A DNA stretch of 64,000 nucleotides from Tatlockia sp. (GCA_013697725.1 JACCWI010000055.1:310001-374000); one strand, 5' to 3'. Positions 45,750 to 55,481 are shown, counted from the first letter of the stretch. Translations and numbers: made by a program. The notes: a model not told the origin generated them from the letters alone.

Positions 45750-46511
45750 ATGGTAGAGCCGTTGTTTTGTAGGCTAAAGGAAGGAAGCAGCTACCAGATT
45801 ATCTGCTTCCCCTATTTAGGCGGCCATGTTAACACCTATTTGAATTTGGTTTCGCAGATCTCTATTGATGCCGAAATTTGGGTATGCAATTTGCCGGGTC
45901 GACTCAAATCGACTTCTGAACTTATCTATCGTATGGATGAACTCTTAAAACTTGTCTATACAGCTCTGCAAACTTTGCTTCGTCCTGGAGCATTCTTTTT
46001 TGGCCATAGTATGGGTGGCATCATTAGTTATTATTTAGTTAAAGCCATTTTAGATGAGCATTATAGTTTGCCAAAGCCCGGTGCCCTAGTCTTGTCTGCA
46101 TGCACTACGCCACAAGTGAATAAGAAAAACAAATATTCAACTTTATCGGAAAGCGATTTACTAAATAAGATGTTGACCTATGGGGCCATATCCGAAGATA
46201 TGATTGCACAGCCTGATTTAATGGATTACTGTTTGCCAATTTTTCGAGCTGATTTCAGCATACTAGAAAGTGTAGCTGATTTCAAAAATAAACGGATTCA
46301 AATCCCTACTTATTTATTTTGGGGAGAAGAAGATAAAATTGCAACATTAAAAGAAATGGTTCGCTGGCAATACTATTTTGATAACGTCATTTATCTGCAT
46401 CCTATAAAACATGGCAAGCATATGTTTGTAAACGAGGAATATCCATCCATCGCAAAAAAAATAGAAAAAATTATAACCAGTTTTGATGAAAAGAGTTCAA
46501 TTGCCGTCTAA
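45750..46511 (+). CDS. Type II thioesterase (GrsT-like)
   Basis: A 253-aa alpha/beta hydrolase. IICFPYLGGHVNTYLNLV and the nucleophile elbow FGHSMGG (S87) are diagnostic for external thioesterases of NRPS/PKS systems. The acid is probably the Asp of WGEEDKIAT near 194 and the His one of GKHMF near 229. These enzymes remove misloaded acyl groups from carrier domains or free stalled chains. No integral TE domain is seen in the cluster, so this protein or the terminal condensation domain may also handle release. AGAGGGA ribosome site ten bases after the MFS stop. Confidence 0.9.
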   Translation: MVEPLFCRLKEGSSYQIICFPYLGGHVNTYLNLVSQISIDAEIWVCNLPGRLKSTSELIYRMDELLKLVYTALQTLLRPGAFFFGHSMGGIISYYLVKAILDEHYSLPKPGALVLSACTTPQVNKKNKYSTLSESDLLNKMLTYGAISEDMIAQPDLMDYCLPIFRADFSILESVADFKNKRIQIPTYLFWGEEDKIATLKEMVRWQYYFDNVIYLHPIKHGKHMFVNEEYPSIAKKIEKIITSFDEKSSIAV

Positions 46512-46571
46512 TTGCAATTTTAAAAAACGGTCTAAATTGAGCATGCGCCTACTTTTTAAGATGTTAACCTT

Positions 46572-48908
46572 ATGAAACGCAATATATTCTTAAATTTTTT
46601 TCTGAAGGATTTAGTCAAAAAAAAGACAATTATAACTATATTGTTTGCATTTATGGTGATGGCGGCTTTTTTAGTCGCATCTGCAGCTCATATGGTTGCT
46701 GAGTTGTCTGACGCACTTCATCATTTTCTGCAACAAGCTAATCCCCCTCATTTTGCCCAATTACATGATGGGCCAATTCTGCCTCAAACTATCACTGATT
46801 GGTCGGCAAAAAATAGTTTAGTCAGTAAGTTCCAGATTGTTGAAATGCTAAAAGTAGATGGGGAAAAAATTAAAATAGGTCATGATGCGACAGAGCAGGA
46901 TTCAATCATGACAATAGATTTAGTAAAGCAGAACCAGAAATTTGATTTTTTACTCGATCTGAATAATCATGTTCTGCAGGTAAATCCTGGCGAAATTGCA
47001 ATACCCATCTATTTTCAGCAACAAAACAATCTTCATCTGGGTGATAAGGTTTACATTGACTCCTCTACGCAACCAAAAATATTAACAATCGTTGCTTTTT
47101 TACGCGATTCACAAATGAATCCAGCAATCATCCATTCAAAGCGCTTGGTAATACATGCAGATGATTTTCAGCAATTAAAACAGACCGCAATGCCCACGAA
47201 TTACCTTATTGAATTTCAGTTAACCGACCGGAATAAACTTAGCGAGTTCCGTAATCAATATCTGATGTCTGATTTACCCAAACAGGGTCCTGATATCGAT
47301 TATTATTTATATAAAACGCTTAATTCAATTACCGATGGCATGGTTATTGGAATTCTTTTTTTAGTCAGCATTTTACTAACTTTAATTGCATTATTGTGCG
47401 TTCGTTTTGCAATTATTTTTACCATTGAAGAAGACTATAAACAAATTTCTATTATGAAAGCATTGGGAATACCCAATATCTCTATTAAGAAGATGTATCT
47501 AACAAAGTATGTCTTTTTAACCTTAATAAGTTGTTTCATAGGTTATTTATTGTCATTTTTGTCAAAAAACCTGCTTACTGACAATATTCATCTTTATCTT
47601 GGATCTGCCCCAAGCTCTAGCTTGCAATATATTCTGCCTGGTGCAGCCGTTGCTACCTTAGTTGGAATTGTACTCGCATCCTGCTTTTTAGTTTTGCGTC
47701 ATTTAGATAAAGTACCCGTGATAGAAGCCTTAAGTGGAAAAATAACGATTAAAAAATCTCGTCTTTTTTCAATTAGAAGCAATAAACTCAATTTGAATTT
47801 GTTCTTAGGCATTTATGATGTGCTAATTGATCCAAGAAAATTTTTATTGCCTTTTTTGGTTTTTACAGTTTGCATGTTTGTGATGATTTTGCCTTTGAAT
47901 TTCTTAAATACCTTGAAGTCGCCTTCATTTATTACCTATTTGGGCATTGAAAAATCTGATATGCGTATTGATATTCAACATAGTCCTTCTTCAGCTGAAC
48001 AGTTTCAGAAGGTTAAAGAGTTAGTTAGTCAGGATCCAGATATAAATGATTATGCTAGTTCAGTTACTTATCGATATAAAATGGAAGGGCCTGATCATCG
48101 CACCCAAGTTATTAATTTGGAAACTGGAGCAGGAGCTAAATTTTCTTTAAATTATCTAAAAGGTTATCCGCCTAAGCGTGAAAATGAAGTGGCTTTGTCC
48201 TATTTAAACGCGAAAGAGCTTCATAAAAAAGTGGGGGATCAAATTAAAATATTGGCTGATAAAGAAGACCTCTATTTTAAAGTGTCAGGAATTTATCAGG
48301 ATATTACCAATGGCGGTAAAACCGCTAAAGGACTTCAGCCGCCAGATACGAATGGGGTGCCCTTACATTATTTAATGAATGTTAATTTTGGGCCTACAGT
48401 CCTTATCAATAAAAAAATTCAATCCTACCGAAATTTTTTACCAGGTTCCAGAGTGACTGATTTACAAGATTATCTGAGCCAAACAATGGGTGAATTAATT
48501 AAACAGTTGCAACAAATCTCCTGGATCAGTTTTTTTATTGCGATGGTTATCTCAATGCTCATTGCGTCTATGTTTTTAGTTATGTTGATTTATAAACAGT
48601 ATCGAACTATCGCTATCATGAAAGCTCTGGGTTTTTCTGAACAAGATTTGCGCATTCAGTTTCTTATAAAAATATTATTTGTGCTCTGCTTGGGAATATT
48701 ATTTAGTTTGATTACTGTGAATACCGTTGGCCAATGGTTGGTAAGTATAGTCTGGTCCTTTATGGGAGCCTCAGACCTCAGATTTATCGTAGATAAACTA
48801 ACAATCTATCTAATTTTACCATTGATATTTATGACCATTGTCAGTCTGGCCACTTTAATAAGTACAGCCAAGATTAAAAATATTAAGGTTGCTAACACCG
48901 TTGAGTAG
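46572..48908 (+). CDS. ABC transporter permease, FtsX/MacB-type double unit
   Basis: A 778-aa permease with two FtsX-like units. The first unit has a membrane helix at about 17-40, an extracytoplasmic domain to about 240 and three helices (about 245-375). The second repeats this: one helix near 425-445, a periplasmic domain, and helices at about 640-665, 700-725 and 755-775. Each unit carries the AIMKALG-type coupling helix (ISIMKALGIPNISI near 293 and IAIMKALGFSEQDL near 680). With the ATPase encoded next it forms a mechanotransmitting or lipoprotein/peptide exporter of the MacB/LolCDE type. Its role here is likely product export or self-protection. Confidence 0.85.
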   Translation: MKRNIFLNFFLKDLVKKKTIITILFAFMVMAAFLVASAAHMVAELSDALHHFLQQANPPHFAQLHDGPILPQTITDWSAKNSLVSKFQIVEMLKVDGEKIKIGHDATEQDSIMTIDLVKQNQKFDFLLDLNNHVLQVNPGEIAIPIYFQQQNNLHLGDKVYIDSSTQPKILTIVAFLRDSQMNPAIIHSKRLVIHADDFQQLKQTAMPTNYLIEFQLTDRNKLSEFRNQYLMSDLPKQGPDIDYYLYKTLNSITDGMVIGILFLVSILLTLIALLCVRFAIIFTIEEDYKQISIMKALGIPNISIKKMYLTKYVFLTLISCFIGYLLSFLSKNLLTDNIHLYLGSAPSSSLQYILPGAAVATLVGIVLASCFLVLRHLDKVPVIEALSGKITIKKSRLFSIRSNKLNLNLFLGIYDVLIDPRKFLLPFLVFTVCMFVMILPLNFLNTLKSPSFITYLGIEKSDMRIDIQHSPSSAEQFQKVKELVSQDPDINDYASSVTYRYKMEGPDHRTQVINLETGAGAKFSLNYLKGYPPKRENEVALSYLNAKELHKKVGDQIKILADKEDLYFKVSGIYQDITNGGKTAKGLQPPDTNGVPLHYLMNVNFGPTVLINKKIQSYRNFLPGSRVTDLQDYLSQTMGELIKQLQQISWISFFIAMVISMLIASMFLVMLIYKQYRTIAIMKALGFSEQDLRIQFLIKILFVLCLGILFSLITVNTVGQWLVSIVWSFMGASDLRFIVDKLTIYLILPLIFMTIVSLATLISTAKIKNIKVANTVE

Positions 48909-48918
48909 GGAGTGTCAC

Positions 48919-49677
48919 ATGGATTATATCTTACAAGCCTATGACCTAGGTAAATCATATGTGCAAAATGGCAAAGAAAATGCCATTCTGAAAAATATAA
49001 ATTTTCAGGTTGAATCAGGGGAATTTATTGCAATCATGGGGCCGTCTGGGGCTGGTAAATCCACTTTATTATACTGTTTAAACGGTATGGATGAGATAAG
49101 TTCTGGACGTTTACTATTTGATAAACAAGAATTAAATTCTCTAAAAGAAAAGCAAATTTCTATAATTCGTTTACATAAAATGGGCGTTATTTTTCAACAG
49201 GTGCAACTTATTCATAATTTATCGATTCTCGATAATATATTAATGCCCGCTTATCTCGCCAAGAAGGAGGATAAAACCAAGATCGATAAATTTGCATTTG
49301 ATTTAATGGAAAAAATGCAAATTCGCCATCTGTCTGCAAGTGATATTACTCAGGCCTCAGGTGGACAATTACAGCGCGTAGCCATTTGTCGAGCCCTGAT
49401 TAACCGTCCAAAAATGATTTTTGGTGATGAACCCACGGGAGCGCTCAATTCACAATCCGCGCTTGATGTTATGGATATTTTAATCGACCTTAATAAAAAC
49501 GGCATGACCTGTCTCTTAGCCACCCATGACTTAAAAGTTGCGGCAAGAGCGGATAAAATTATTTACATCCTCGATGGAACAATTGCAGGAGAAAAACACC
49601 TTGGTAAATATGATGCCCATCATCATCGTGACCGAGAAAAACTAGTTTCCGATTGGTTATCGGATCTTGGATTTTAA
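48919..49677 (+). CDS. ABC transporter ATPase (LolD/MacB type)
   Basis: I choose ATG 48919 with the ribosome site AGGGAG at 48907-48912, ten bases after the permease stop; an upstream TTG at 48889 would overlap the permease and has no ribosome site. The 252-aa product has Walker A GPSGAGKST, the Q-loop FQQVQLI, the signature TQASGGQLQRV, Walker B MIFGDEPTGAL and the H-loop ATHD. LolD/MacB-type ATPases power FtsX-type permeases, so this is the partner of the preceding gene. Confidence 0.9.
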   Translation: MDYILQAYDLGKSYVQNGKENAILKNINFQVESGEFIAIMGPSGAGKSTLLYCLNGMDEISSGRLLFDKQELNSLKEKQISIIRLHKMGVIFQQVQLIHNLSILDNILMPAYLAKKEDKTKIDKFAFDLMEKMQIRHLSASDITQASGGQLQRVAICRALINRPKMIFGDEPTGALNSQSALDVMDILIDLNKNGMTCLLATHDLKVAARADKIIYILDGTIAGEKHLGKYDAHHHRDREKLVSDWLSDLGF

Positions 49678-49718
49678 ATATAGAACATCTGTTTTATCTT
49701 TACCTATAAGGATTTATC

Positions 49719-51695
49719 ATGAAAGAGAAAAAAGAAAACCATTCAGAAAATAAAGGAAGCCTCTCCAGTTTTTTTGGGGCTACCATTGGTACCTTGGCAT
49801 CCTACGTTTACAATTCTGACAATAAGTCGAAAATGCTTGCTATTCATACTTTAGGAGTCCTTGAGACTGCCACTCAAGTTATGACTTCGCTTTTGGTTAC
49901 GACCTGGTTAAGTGAAACTGCTATTAATCAATCGCAAGATGAGAATGCTAAATTCCTGTTATGGGGGGCAACTGCTGGTTTCATTACTGGGTTAGTACTC
50001 CCGCGAATACGTAATTCTCTTATGGATTCTGTTAAACGCAATGTCCAGCAAGAGATTACTTTAGACATGGTAGAGAAAATCTATGATGGGGAATTAAATG
50101 AATTAATGGGTCAACCCACAGGCGAGCCTGCAGCGATTATCTCTAAAAACTATGGCTCGGTTCAAAATGTAATGCCCATTGTCGTATCTGATTTATTACC
50201 TATTTTAACTGAAACACTCATGATCAGTAGCGTATTATCCTACAAGTTTGGCAAGGTAGGCTTGGTGCCTGCGGGAGTATTATTTCCTTATATGTTTGCG
50301 GCAGTAGGAGGGGAGCTATTTTCCTTGCTTCTTAAGGTTAAGAATCAAAGTATGATGGTGGAAGGCTTTGGGAAACTTCTCGAGGTAATTAACAACTATA
50401 TTCCCGCTCACCAATTTGGAAATGTCGATAAAGAAATTGATAAGCTCAAACAAGCGCTTGAAAATTTAGGCGAATCATTTAAAGGTGTCTATCGAGCCGA
50501 AAATGGCACAGCATTGGCTTTGTCACTGGTGTCAAAACTAGGAATGTTAAGTGCATTAGCCGCTGTTTATTACTATCCCCCCACCGCAAATTTTTGGAAA
50601 AAAGATTTTTTAACCTTTGGTTATTTTCTAATGAAATCAAATTTTTTAATAGAATCTTTACCGCCTAAAATTTCTGCATTTTTTACAGGACTTATCGATA
50701 CAAATCTGATCGTTGATTTCTTCAAACAAAAATCAGCTGTGCCTGATCCCATAAACCCCAAGTCTTTAAACTTATCTCAAGCTCCAGAGATAGAATTTAG
50801 GAATGTCTGTTTTAATTACGGTTCTGATAAACCTGGGGTTAAGGATATTAACTTTGTAATTAAACCTGGGCAAAAAATTGCAATAATGGGGGCTACAGGC
50901 TCGGGAAAAACCACCTTATTGAAATTATTACAACGCTTTTATGACTTTGAAGGGGAAATTTTAATTAATGGCATTAATATTAGAGAGGTTAAAAAAGCAG
51001 AATTAAGAGCGTCTTTTTCTGTGGTGTCTCAAGATATTCCACTCATGCCAGAAACCCTTACTGAGAATATTCGCTATGGAGATAGAACAGCAAAAGACAG
51101 CGAAGTTTTTGAAGCTGCAAATTTTGCAAAATTAAATATAGAGCAAGAGCGTTTTTCAGTAAAAGTTGAAAAAGATGGCTCTAATTTTTCAGGGGGAGAA
51201 AAACAACGCGTTAATCTCGCCAGAGCGTTATTGAAACGTAACAGTCATATTTTTCTCTTAGATGAGCCTACGTCTGCGCTTGATCAGATAACAGCCCAAC
51301 AAGTTCATGACAGTCTTGATGAATTAACCACTAATATCACCTCGGTTATGGTTACTCATGACCCGAATGCGGTAATGCACGTTGATACTATTTTATACAT
51401 GGAGCAAGGTAAAATTGTTGAATACGGTTCATTTGAAGAATTAATGCAAAATAAAGGACTTTTTTATCAACAATTTAATATCCAGTGTGAAAAATTAGGC
51501 ATCAACGCTAATGATATTAAGCCTCACAAAAAAGAAGATAACTCTAAAACCAAAGAGTTTTTAAATTGGCGAGAACAAAGAAGAACTTCCTCCGTAGTAC
51601 CTTTTTCTGTATTTACTAAACAAATTTCAAGAGAGACTAATGACCTTGAAGATCAAACACAGTTGGAAGAAGGTTTAAGAAAAAAAACAATGTAA
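49719..51695 (+). CDS. ABC exporter, fused membrane and ATPase domains
   Basis: A 658-aa half-transporter. The membrane domain (about 25-320) holds weak hydrophobic helices, with fewer clear spans than a standard six-helix exporter, and a helix with QQEITLDMVEKIYDGEL as in type IV ABC exporters. The ATPase domain (355-600) has Walker A GATGSGKTT, signature SGGEKQRV, Walker B HIFLLDEPTSALD and H-loop VTHD. A long charged tail follows (610-658), rich in Lys and Glu. It probably works as a homodimer and exports the lipopeptide or another substrate. It is the last gene of the co-directional row, 41 bases after the ATPase gene. AAGGA ribosome site. Confidence 0.82.
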   Translation: MKEKKENHSENKGSLSSFFGATIGTLASYVYNSDNKSKMLAIHTLGVLETATQVMTSLLVTTWLSETAINQSQDENAKFLLWGATAGFITGLVLPRIRNSLMDSVKRNVQQEITLDMVEKIYDGELNELMGQPTGEPAAIISKNYGSVQNVMPIVVSDLLPILTETLMISSVLSYKFGKVGLVPAGVLFPYMFAAVGGELFSLLLKVKNQSMMVEGFGKLLEVINNYIPAHQFGNVDKEIDKLKQALENLGESFKGVYRAENGTALALSLVSKLGMLSALAAVYYYPPTANFWKKDFLTFGYFLMKSNFLIESLPPKISAFFTGLIDTNLIVDFFKQKSAVPDPINPKSLNLSQAPEIEFRNVCFNYGSDKPGVKDINFVIKPGQKIAIMGATGSGKTTLLKLLQRFYDFEGEILINGINIREVKKAELRASFSVVSQDIPLMPETLTENIRYGDRTAKDSEVFEAANFAKLNIEQERFSVKVEKDGSNFSGGEKQRVNLARALLKRNSHIFLLDEPTSALDQITAQQVHDSLDELTTNITSVMVTHDPNAVMHVDTILYMEQGKIVEYGSFEELMQNKGLFYQQFNIQCEKLGINANDIKPHKKEDNSKTKEFLNWREQRRTSSVVPFSVFTKQISRETNDLEDQTQLEEGLRKKTM

Positions 51696-51720
51696 TAACA
51701 GACCACTATCAAAATTAGGA

Positions 51721-51757
51721 TAGCCGCGACCTTAAAGCGTTAACCGGGAAGCGGCTA
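51721..51757 (+). terminator. Stem-loop after the biosynthetic row
   Basis: TAGCCGC at 51721-51727 is mirrored by GCGGCTA at 51751-51757, with TTAA-AGCG-TTAA pairing inside the loop. It lies 26 bases after the last ABC gene. There is no U-run behind it, so it is not a classical intrinsic terminator. It may stabilise the mRNA end. Confidence 0.35.
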
Positions 51758-51837
51758 ATTACCAGAATAAATAAACATAAACCAAAAGATCTTAGTCAAA
51801 CTCAGAATTTACATTTTCAAAAGCATTGGAGCTGCTG

Positions 51838-51846
51838 TGATATAAT
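51838..51846 (+). promoter_or_regulatory. Extended -10 promoter of the AraC gene
   Basis: TGATATAAT contains TGn directly before a perfect TATAAT (51841-51846), 32 bases upstream of the GTG start. No good -35 is seen at 17 bases, as allowed for extended -10 promoters. Confidence 0.5.
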
Positions 51847-51878
51847 ATTTTTTATTAAGTACAGTTCCCGGATATTTT

Positions 51879-52625
51879 GTGTTTACTAATCGCATTGAGC
51901 TTCGTTCTTACCCAATCGAAAGTTGCAGTCATGCACATGACTTTGCCCAGTTAGTTTTGCCGGTTTCAGGATCTATGGAGCTTGAAGTGGGTCATTATTC
52001 TAGGGTCATTAATAATGATGTTGGAGTTTATATTGAACCGAATGAGCGACATTGCTTTGCCGGAAGCCAAAAAAATCTGTTTTTAGTCATTGATGTTACA
52101 GATAAAAGTCCTCTATCTAGCGAAATTTTTAAGTCTAATATTCTTAATCTATCTCTAAGCACTAAGAAACTCATTGAATTTACTCACCAGTATTTAGTGG
52201 AATATAAAAGAGATTTTTTTACAGAATCTCTAATTAATCCATTGCTATTGCATTTAGCAGCCAATTCTTTTTCACCAGAGCCTGATCTAATAGTTATGAA
52301 AGCAAAACATTGGATTAATTCTCATTTCACAGATTCTGTTAATTTGGGTCGGGTAGCGAGAGAATGTTGTTTAAGTATTAGCCAATTACAGCGTCGTTTT
52401 AAGCAAGCTCTGGGTTGTGGTATGGCCGAATATTGGCGAATAAAAAAAATACAGCATGCACAAAGCCTTCTAACGCAAAGAAATATTTCTATCGAAGCCA
52501 TCGCCTACAAGATAGGTTATGAAAATTTATCGGCCTTTAGTCGGCGCTTTTCGCAAATAGTTGGGATGTCCCCCTCCCAATGGCGAAAAAAAAGCGTTAA
52601 CTGCACAGAAAATGCAGCTAACTGA
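51879..52625 (+). CDS. AraC-family transcriptional regulator
   Basis: A 248-aa regulator. The N-terminal half is a cupin-like sensing domain (1-110: HAHDFAQLVLPVSGSMEL, IEPNERHCFAGS). The C-terminal two helix-turn-helix units occupy about 145-245: INLGRVAREC-type VNLGRVARECCLSISQLQRR and ISIEAIAYKIGYENLSAFSR, followed by VGMSPSQWRK, the AraC signature. A GTG start preceded by CCCGGA is used. It lies just after the NRPS/PKS row, and 71 bases before a DMT exporter gene, so it most likely regulates that exporter in response to a ligand; a role in the biosynthetic row is possible but unsupported. Confidence 0.88.
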   Translation: MFTNRIELRSYPIESCSHAHDFAQLVLPVSGSMELEVGHYSRVINNDVGVYIEPNERHCFAGSQKNLFLVIDVTDKSPLSSEIFKSNILNLSLSTKKLIEFTHQYLVEYKRDFFTESLINPLLLHLAANSFSPEPDLIVMKAKHWINSHFTDSVNLGRVARECCLSISQLQRRFKQALGCGMAEYWRIKKIQHAQSLLTQRNISIEAIAYKIGYENLSAFSRRFSQIVGMSPSQWRKKSVNCTENAAN

Positions 52626-52696
52626 TAACTAATTTTAGAAATTAATTGATAGACTAGAAATTCATTTAGTGTGTTAATTATTCAAAGGCCATTGAT

Positions 52697-53599
52697 GTGA
52701 AAAATTCCAATAATTATTTTCTTCACGGCATGTTATTTCTAATCCTGGCCCAAATTATGGTTGGTGTTAATATTGTATTCTCCAAATACGTGCTGTCATC
52801 AATTCCTATACTATTTATATTAGCTCTTCGTTTTAGTCTGGCAGCAGTTATTTTATTTCCTCTTCACTGGCTAACAGCGGCTAAACAACTACCTTTGTCT
52901 CATTATTTTTTACAATTAAACCGAAGAGACTGGTTTTTTATTTTTGCTCAAGCTCTTTCTGCTGGGGTGCTGTTTAACTTTCTTATATTATGGGGCTTAA
53001 ATTATACCGATGCTAATGTCGCAGGCATTATTACCAGTGCGTTGCCTGCCATTATTGCTCTTATGTCCTGGATTATTCTCGGTGAGAAAATATCAGGGAA
53101 AAAAGCAGTTTGCGTAGGTTTTGCAAGCCTTGGCTTGCTGGTAATTGCCTATGACAAAATGAGTAGTCTTAAAGTAAGTCATTCATTTAGGGGTGATGTA
53201 CTTGTTTTAGCGTCTCTTATTCCTGAGGCGACTTATTATATTTTAGCGAAAATGCACATCAGTCCGTTGCCAGTTTTTTTAATCTCTTCTTTGCTGAATG
53301 GCATTAACGCAATTTTACTACTTTGCTGCCTGAGTTTTACCACCTGGCATGGAGTTAATATCCATAGTGGAGATTGGTTTATCTTAGTTATTTTGGGCTT
53401 AAGTTCGGGCCTTTTTTATGTGTTTTGGTATTTTGGTTGTCAAAAAGTGGATGGGATTATGGCTTCGCTATCCACAGCAGTTATGCCTTTAGCAACGGTA
53501 ATAATTGCTTGGCTGCTGTTAGGTGAGCATTTAACTATAGGCCAAGCTATTGGGATGACGATGGTGGTACTGTCAATTTTGGCTTATGCGAGACGTTGA
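52697..53599 (+). CDS. EamA/DMT-superfamily transporter
   Basis: A 300-aa inner-membrane protein with ten helices in two EamA repeats (about 10-145 and 155-298). Signature pieces are NIVFSKYVLSSIP, FLILWGLNYTDANVAGIITS, ALPAIIALMSWIILGEKISG in the first repeat and STAVMPLATVIIAWLLLGEH in the second. Members export amino acids, drugs or other metabolites. A GTG start at 52697 gives the usual N-terminus. It is downstream of, and probably controlled by, the AraC gene. Substrate unknown. Confidence 0.87.
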   Translation: MKNSNNYFLHGMLFLILAQIMVGVNIVFSKYVLSSIPILFILALRFSLAAVILFPLHWLTAAKQLPLSHYFLQLNRRDWFFIFAQALSAGVLFNFLILWGLNYTDANVAGIITSALPAIIALMSWIILGEKISGKKAVCVGFASLGLLVIAYDKMSSLKVSHSFRGDVLVLASLIPEATYYILAKMHISPLPVFLISSLLNGINAILLLCCLSFTTWHGVNIHSGDWFILVILGLSSGLFYVFWYFGCQKVDGIMASLSTAVMPLATVIIAWLLLGEHLTIGQAIGMTMVVLSILAYARR

Positions 53600-53827
53600 A
53601 GAATTATTATTTGTCCAATAATACTTATCAATCAATACGTGCTAGGGCTGGGGGAATGATACCTAATTATTCATTAATAATTAACTTTAATCAAATCCTC
53701 AACTATATCTTTCGTATCTTGTATGCAAGCTGATTCGCTCGGATTTCAGATAAATTAGCATAAGAGTGTACAACAGCTTCTTACCTACGAGCCTTTTGTC
53801 AAAGTCAGTCTTTTTTCTGGGCTATGC

Positions 53828-53855
53828 TTGATCATACGGCAATTTGCCGTATACT
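53828..53855 (+). promoter_or_regulatory. Promoter with embedded operator of DUF1778-GNAT operon
   Basis: TTGATC (53828-53833) and TATACT (53850-53855) are 16 bases apart. Between them lies a perfect inverted repeat, ATACGGCAA / TTGCCGTAT with one central base (53834-53852), overlapping the -10. The ribbon-helix-helix antitoxin, bound to its toxin, should repress from here. Confidence 0.65.
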
Positions 53856-53880
53856 ATTAATATGAATAGGAGCAATTGTT

Positions 53881-54174
53881 ATGGCACATTTATCAAAACA
53901 CGCAAAAGATGTCGAGCGCTTGGAGGCTAGAATAAGCTCTGCAAAAAAGTCAGTTTTAAAGAACGCAGCTACTCTTTCGGGTATAAGCCTTACTGATTTT
54001 GTAGTTAACTCAGCTTATGAAGCAGCCAAACGAGTAGTAAAAGAATATGAACAGCTTAACTTAACTAAAGTGGATAGGCAGATTTTCGTTCAGGCTCTGT
54101 TAAATCCACCAAACCCAAGTTCAAATCTAATTAAAGCTGCTAAACGTTACGAAAGAGATGTTCAATCTAAATGA
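53881..54174 (+). CDS. DUF1778 antitoxin (TacA-like, ribbon-helix-helix)
   Basis: A 97-aa protein. The N-terminal half VERLEARISSAKKSVLKNAA then LSGISLTDFVVNSAYEAA is the ribbon-helix-helix DNA-binding fold of DUF1778. The C-terminal part, with FVQALLNPPNPSSNLIKAAK, is the segment known to wrap the GNAT toxin in TacA-type systems. It is coupled to the toxin by a four-base ATGA overlap. GGAGC ribosome site. Expected to neutralise the toxin and repress the operon through the inverted repeat upstream. Confidence 0.92.
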   Translation: MAHLSKHAKDVERLEARISSAKKSVLKNAATLSGISLTDFVVNSAYEAAKRVVKEYEQLNLTKVDRQIFVQALLNPPNPSSNLIKAAKRYERDVQSK

Positions 54175-54692
54175 TAGAAGTGGAAGAAATGTATGTAGTT
54201 GAGCAATTAGATAAACAGGTTAAAGCAGGGTTTTCATGTGGTATTGCTGAATTAAATCGTTATCTTCAGACTCAAGCAAGTCAAGATATAAAAAAAAATA
54301 TGTCTGTTACTTATGTTCTAACGGAGAAAGGTAACGGCTGTATTTTAGGTTATTACTCTCTCTCGACAATTGGAATATTTCCAGGAGAGTTGCCTGATGA
54401 TGTGATAAAGAAATTGCCAAAGTATCCCATGTTACCTGGAGTATTATTAGGAAGATTGGCCGTAGATGAAAGATATAAAGGAAATGGTTTAGGGGGCTTA
54501 TTATTGGTCGATGCGTTAAAACGAAGCATAGCGGTGAGTAAACAAATAGGAATTGTTACTGTTATCGTAGAGGCCAAAAATGAAGCGGCAATTAATTTTT
54601 ATAGTCATTTTGGGTTTCTTACTTTTCCCGAAAATAAGTTTAGGTTATTCATACCATTAAATACTTTAAAAAAGCTAAATTTTGAATCATAA
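54171..54692 (+). CDS. GNAT-family toxin (TacT-like aminoacyl-tRNA acetyltransferase)
   Basis: A 173-aa acetyltransferase. FSCGIAELNRYLQTQASQDI (about 23-42) is the N-terminal signature of TacT/AtaT-type toxins. The acetyl-CoA loop is LAVDERYKGNGLGGLLLVDA (R/Q-x-x-G-x-G near 102-108; here RYKGNGLG). Late, NFYSHFGF (about 142-149) has the Tyr used by these toxins. Known relatives block translation by acetylating the amino group of charged tRNAs. It looks full length and intact. Confidence 0.9.
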   Translation: MIEVEEMYVVEQLDKQVKAGFSCGIAELNRYLQTQASQDIKKNMSVTYVLTEKGNGCILGYYSLSTIGIFPGELPDDVIKKLPKYPMLPGVLLGRLAVDERYKGNGLGGLLLVDALKRSIAVSKQIGIVTVIVEAKNEAAINFYSHFGFLTFPENKFRLFIPLNTLKKLNFES

Positions 54693-55481
54693 GGAATTGA
54701 CCTGAAAGCAGGAAATTTTATCGCCCAAATGATGATAAATAACGCCATTTTAACTCGCGCATCTAATAAAATAGAAATTTTATCTCCATTACAAGCAACT
54801 AAATTTAATTTGAAGCAAAACCAGTCAGAGATAGCTAAAAATAACGTTGAATTGGCTCATGCCATTCTGCATTTTTAGTAGTAGACGGCTTGCTGCTTCT
54901 GGTATTAAATGAGGCTTCAGACGCAAAAACCTTAATTATATAGCAAAATAAGTAATGAGATATCTGAACTATTTGAGAATTTATTTAGTAGGCCAATTGT
55001 AACTCACGCTAATGTTATCAATTTACAGTCGTACAAAATTATAAGCAAAAAGATAGAGCAATTTAATAATTTGCTCTTTGAAACTTTCTAAGCAAAAGGG
55101 CGGTGTGCAATATTTTTGCTTCAATCAAAAATTGATCGTGGTTTAGATTTGCCGCTTAGGTCTGATTATTTTTATAATAATACTTAACCTATTGATTTTA
55201 ATAAGATTATAATGATGCCTCATATGCGCTCTTATTTCAAATTAACTATTTAAGCCCTAATTTATAGATGTAGATGCACCGCTACGCTCAGAATGTTCAA
55301 AAGCAAAATCATTGATTTTAAAAGTATTTATATTTAGATTAATCATTTAATTCACAATATCAACATTAAGATATAACGTATCTTTAATGCAGCACTCATG
55401 TAAAATAATTTCTAATCAATCATTTAATGTAATATCAACCTCTAAGCATGTGGTACGACAGTACCCAGGAATACTTTACAT
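54693..55481. other. Gene-free decayed region, 789 bases
   Basis: No intact gene. Directly after the toxin an open stretch to 54879 reads IDLKAGNFIAQMMINNAILT and onwards about 60 codons without a start; it looks like a fragment of unknown family. AGAGCAA (55051-55057) and TTGCTCT (55067-55073) can form a seven-pair hairpin. The rest is AT-rich with stops in all frames. Confidence 0.4.
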
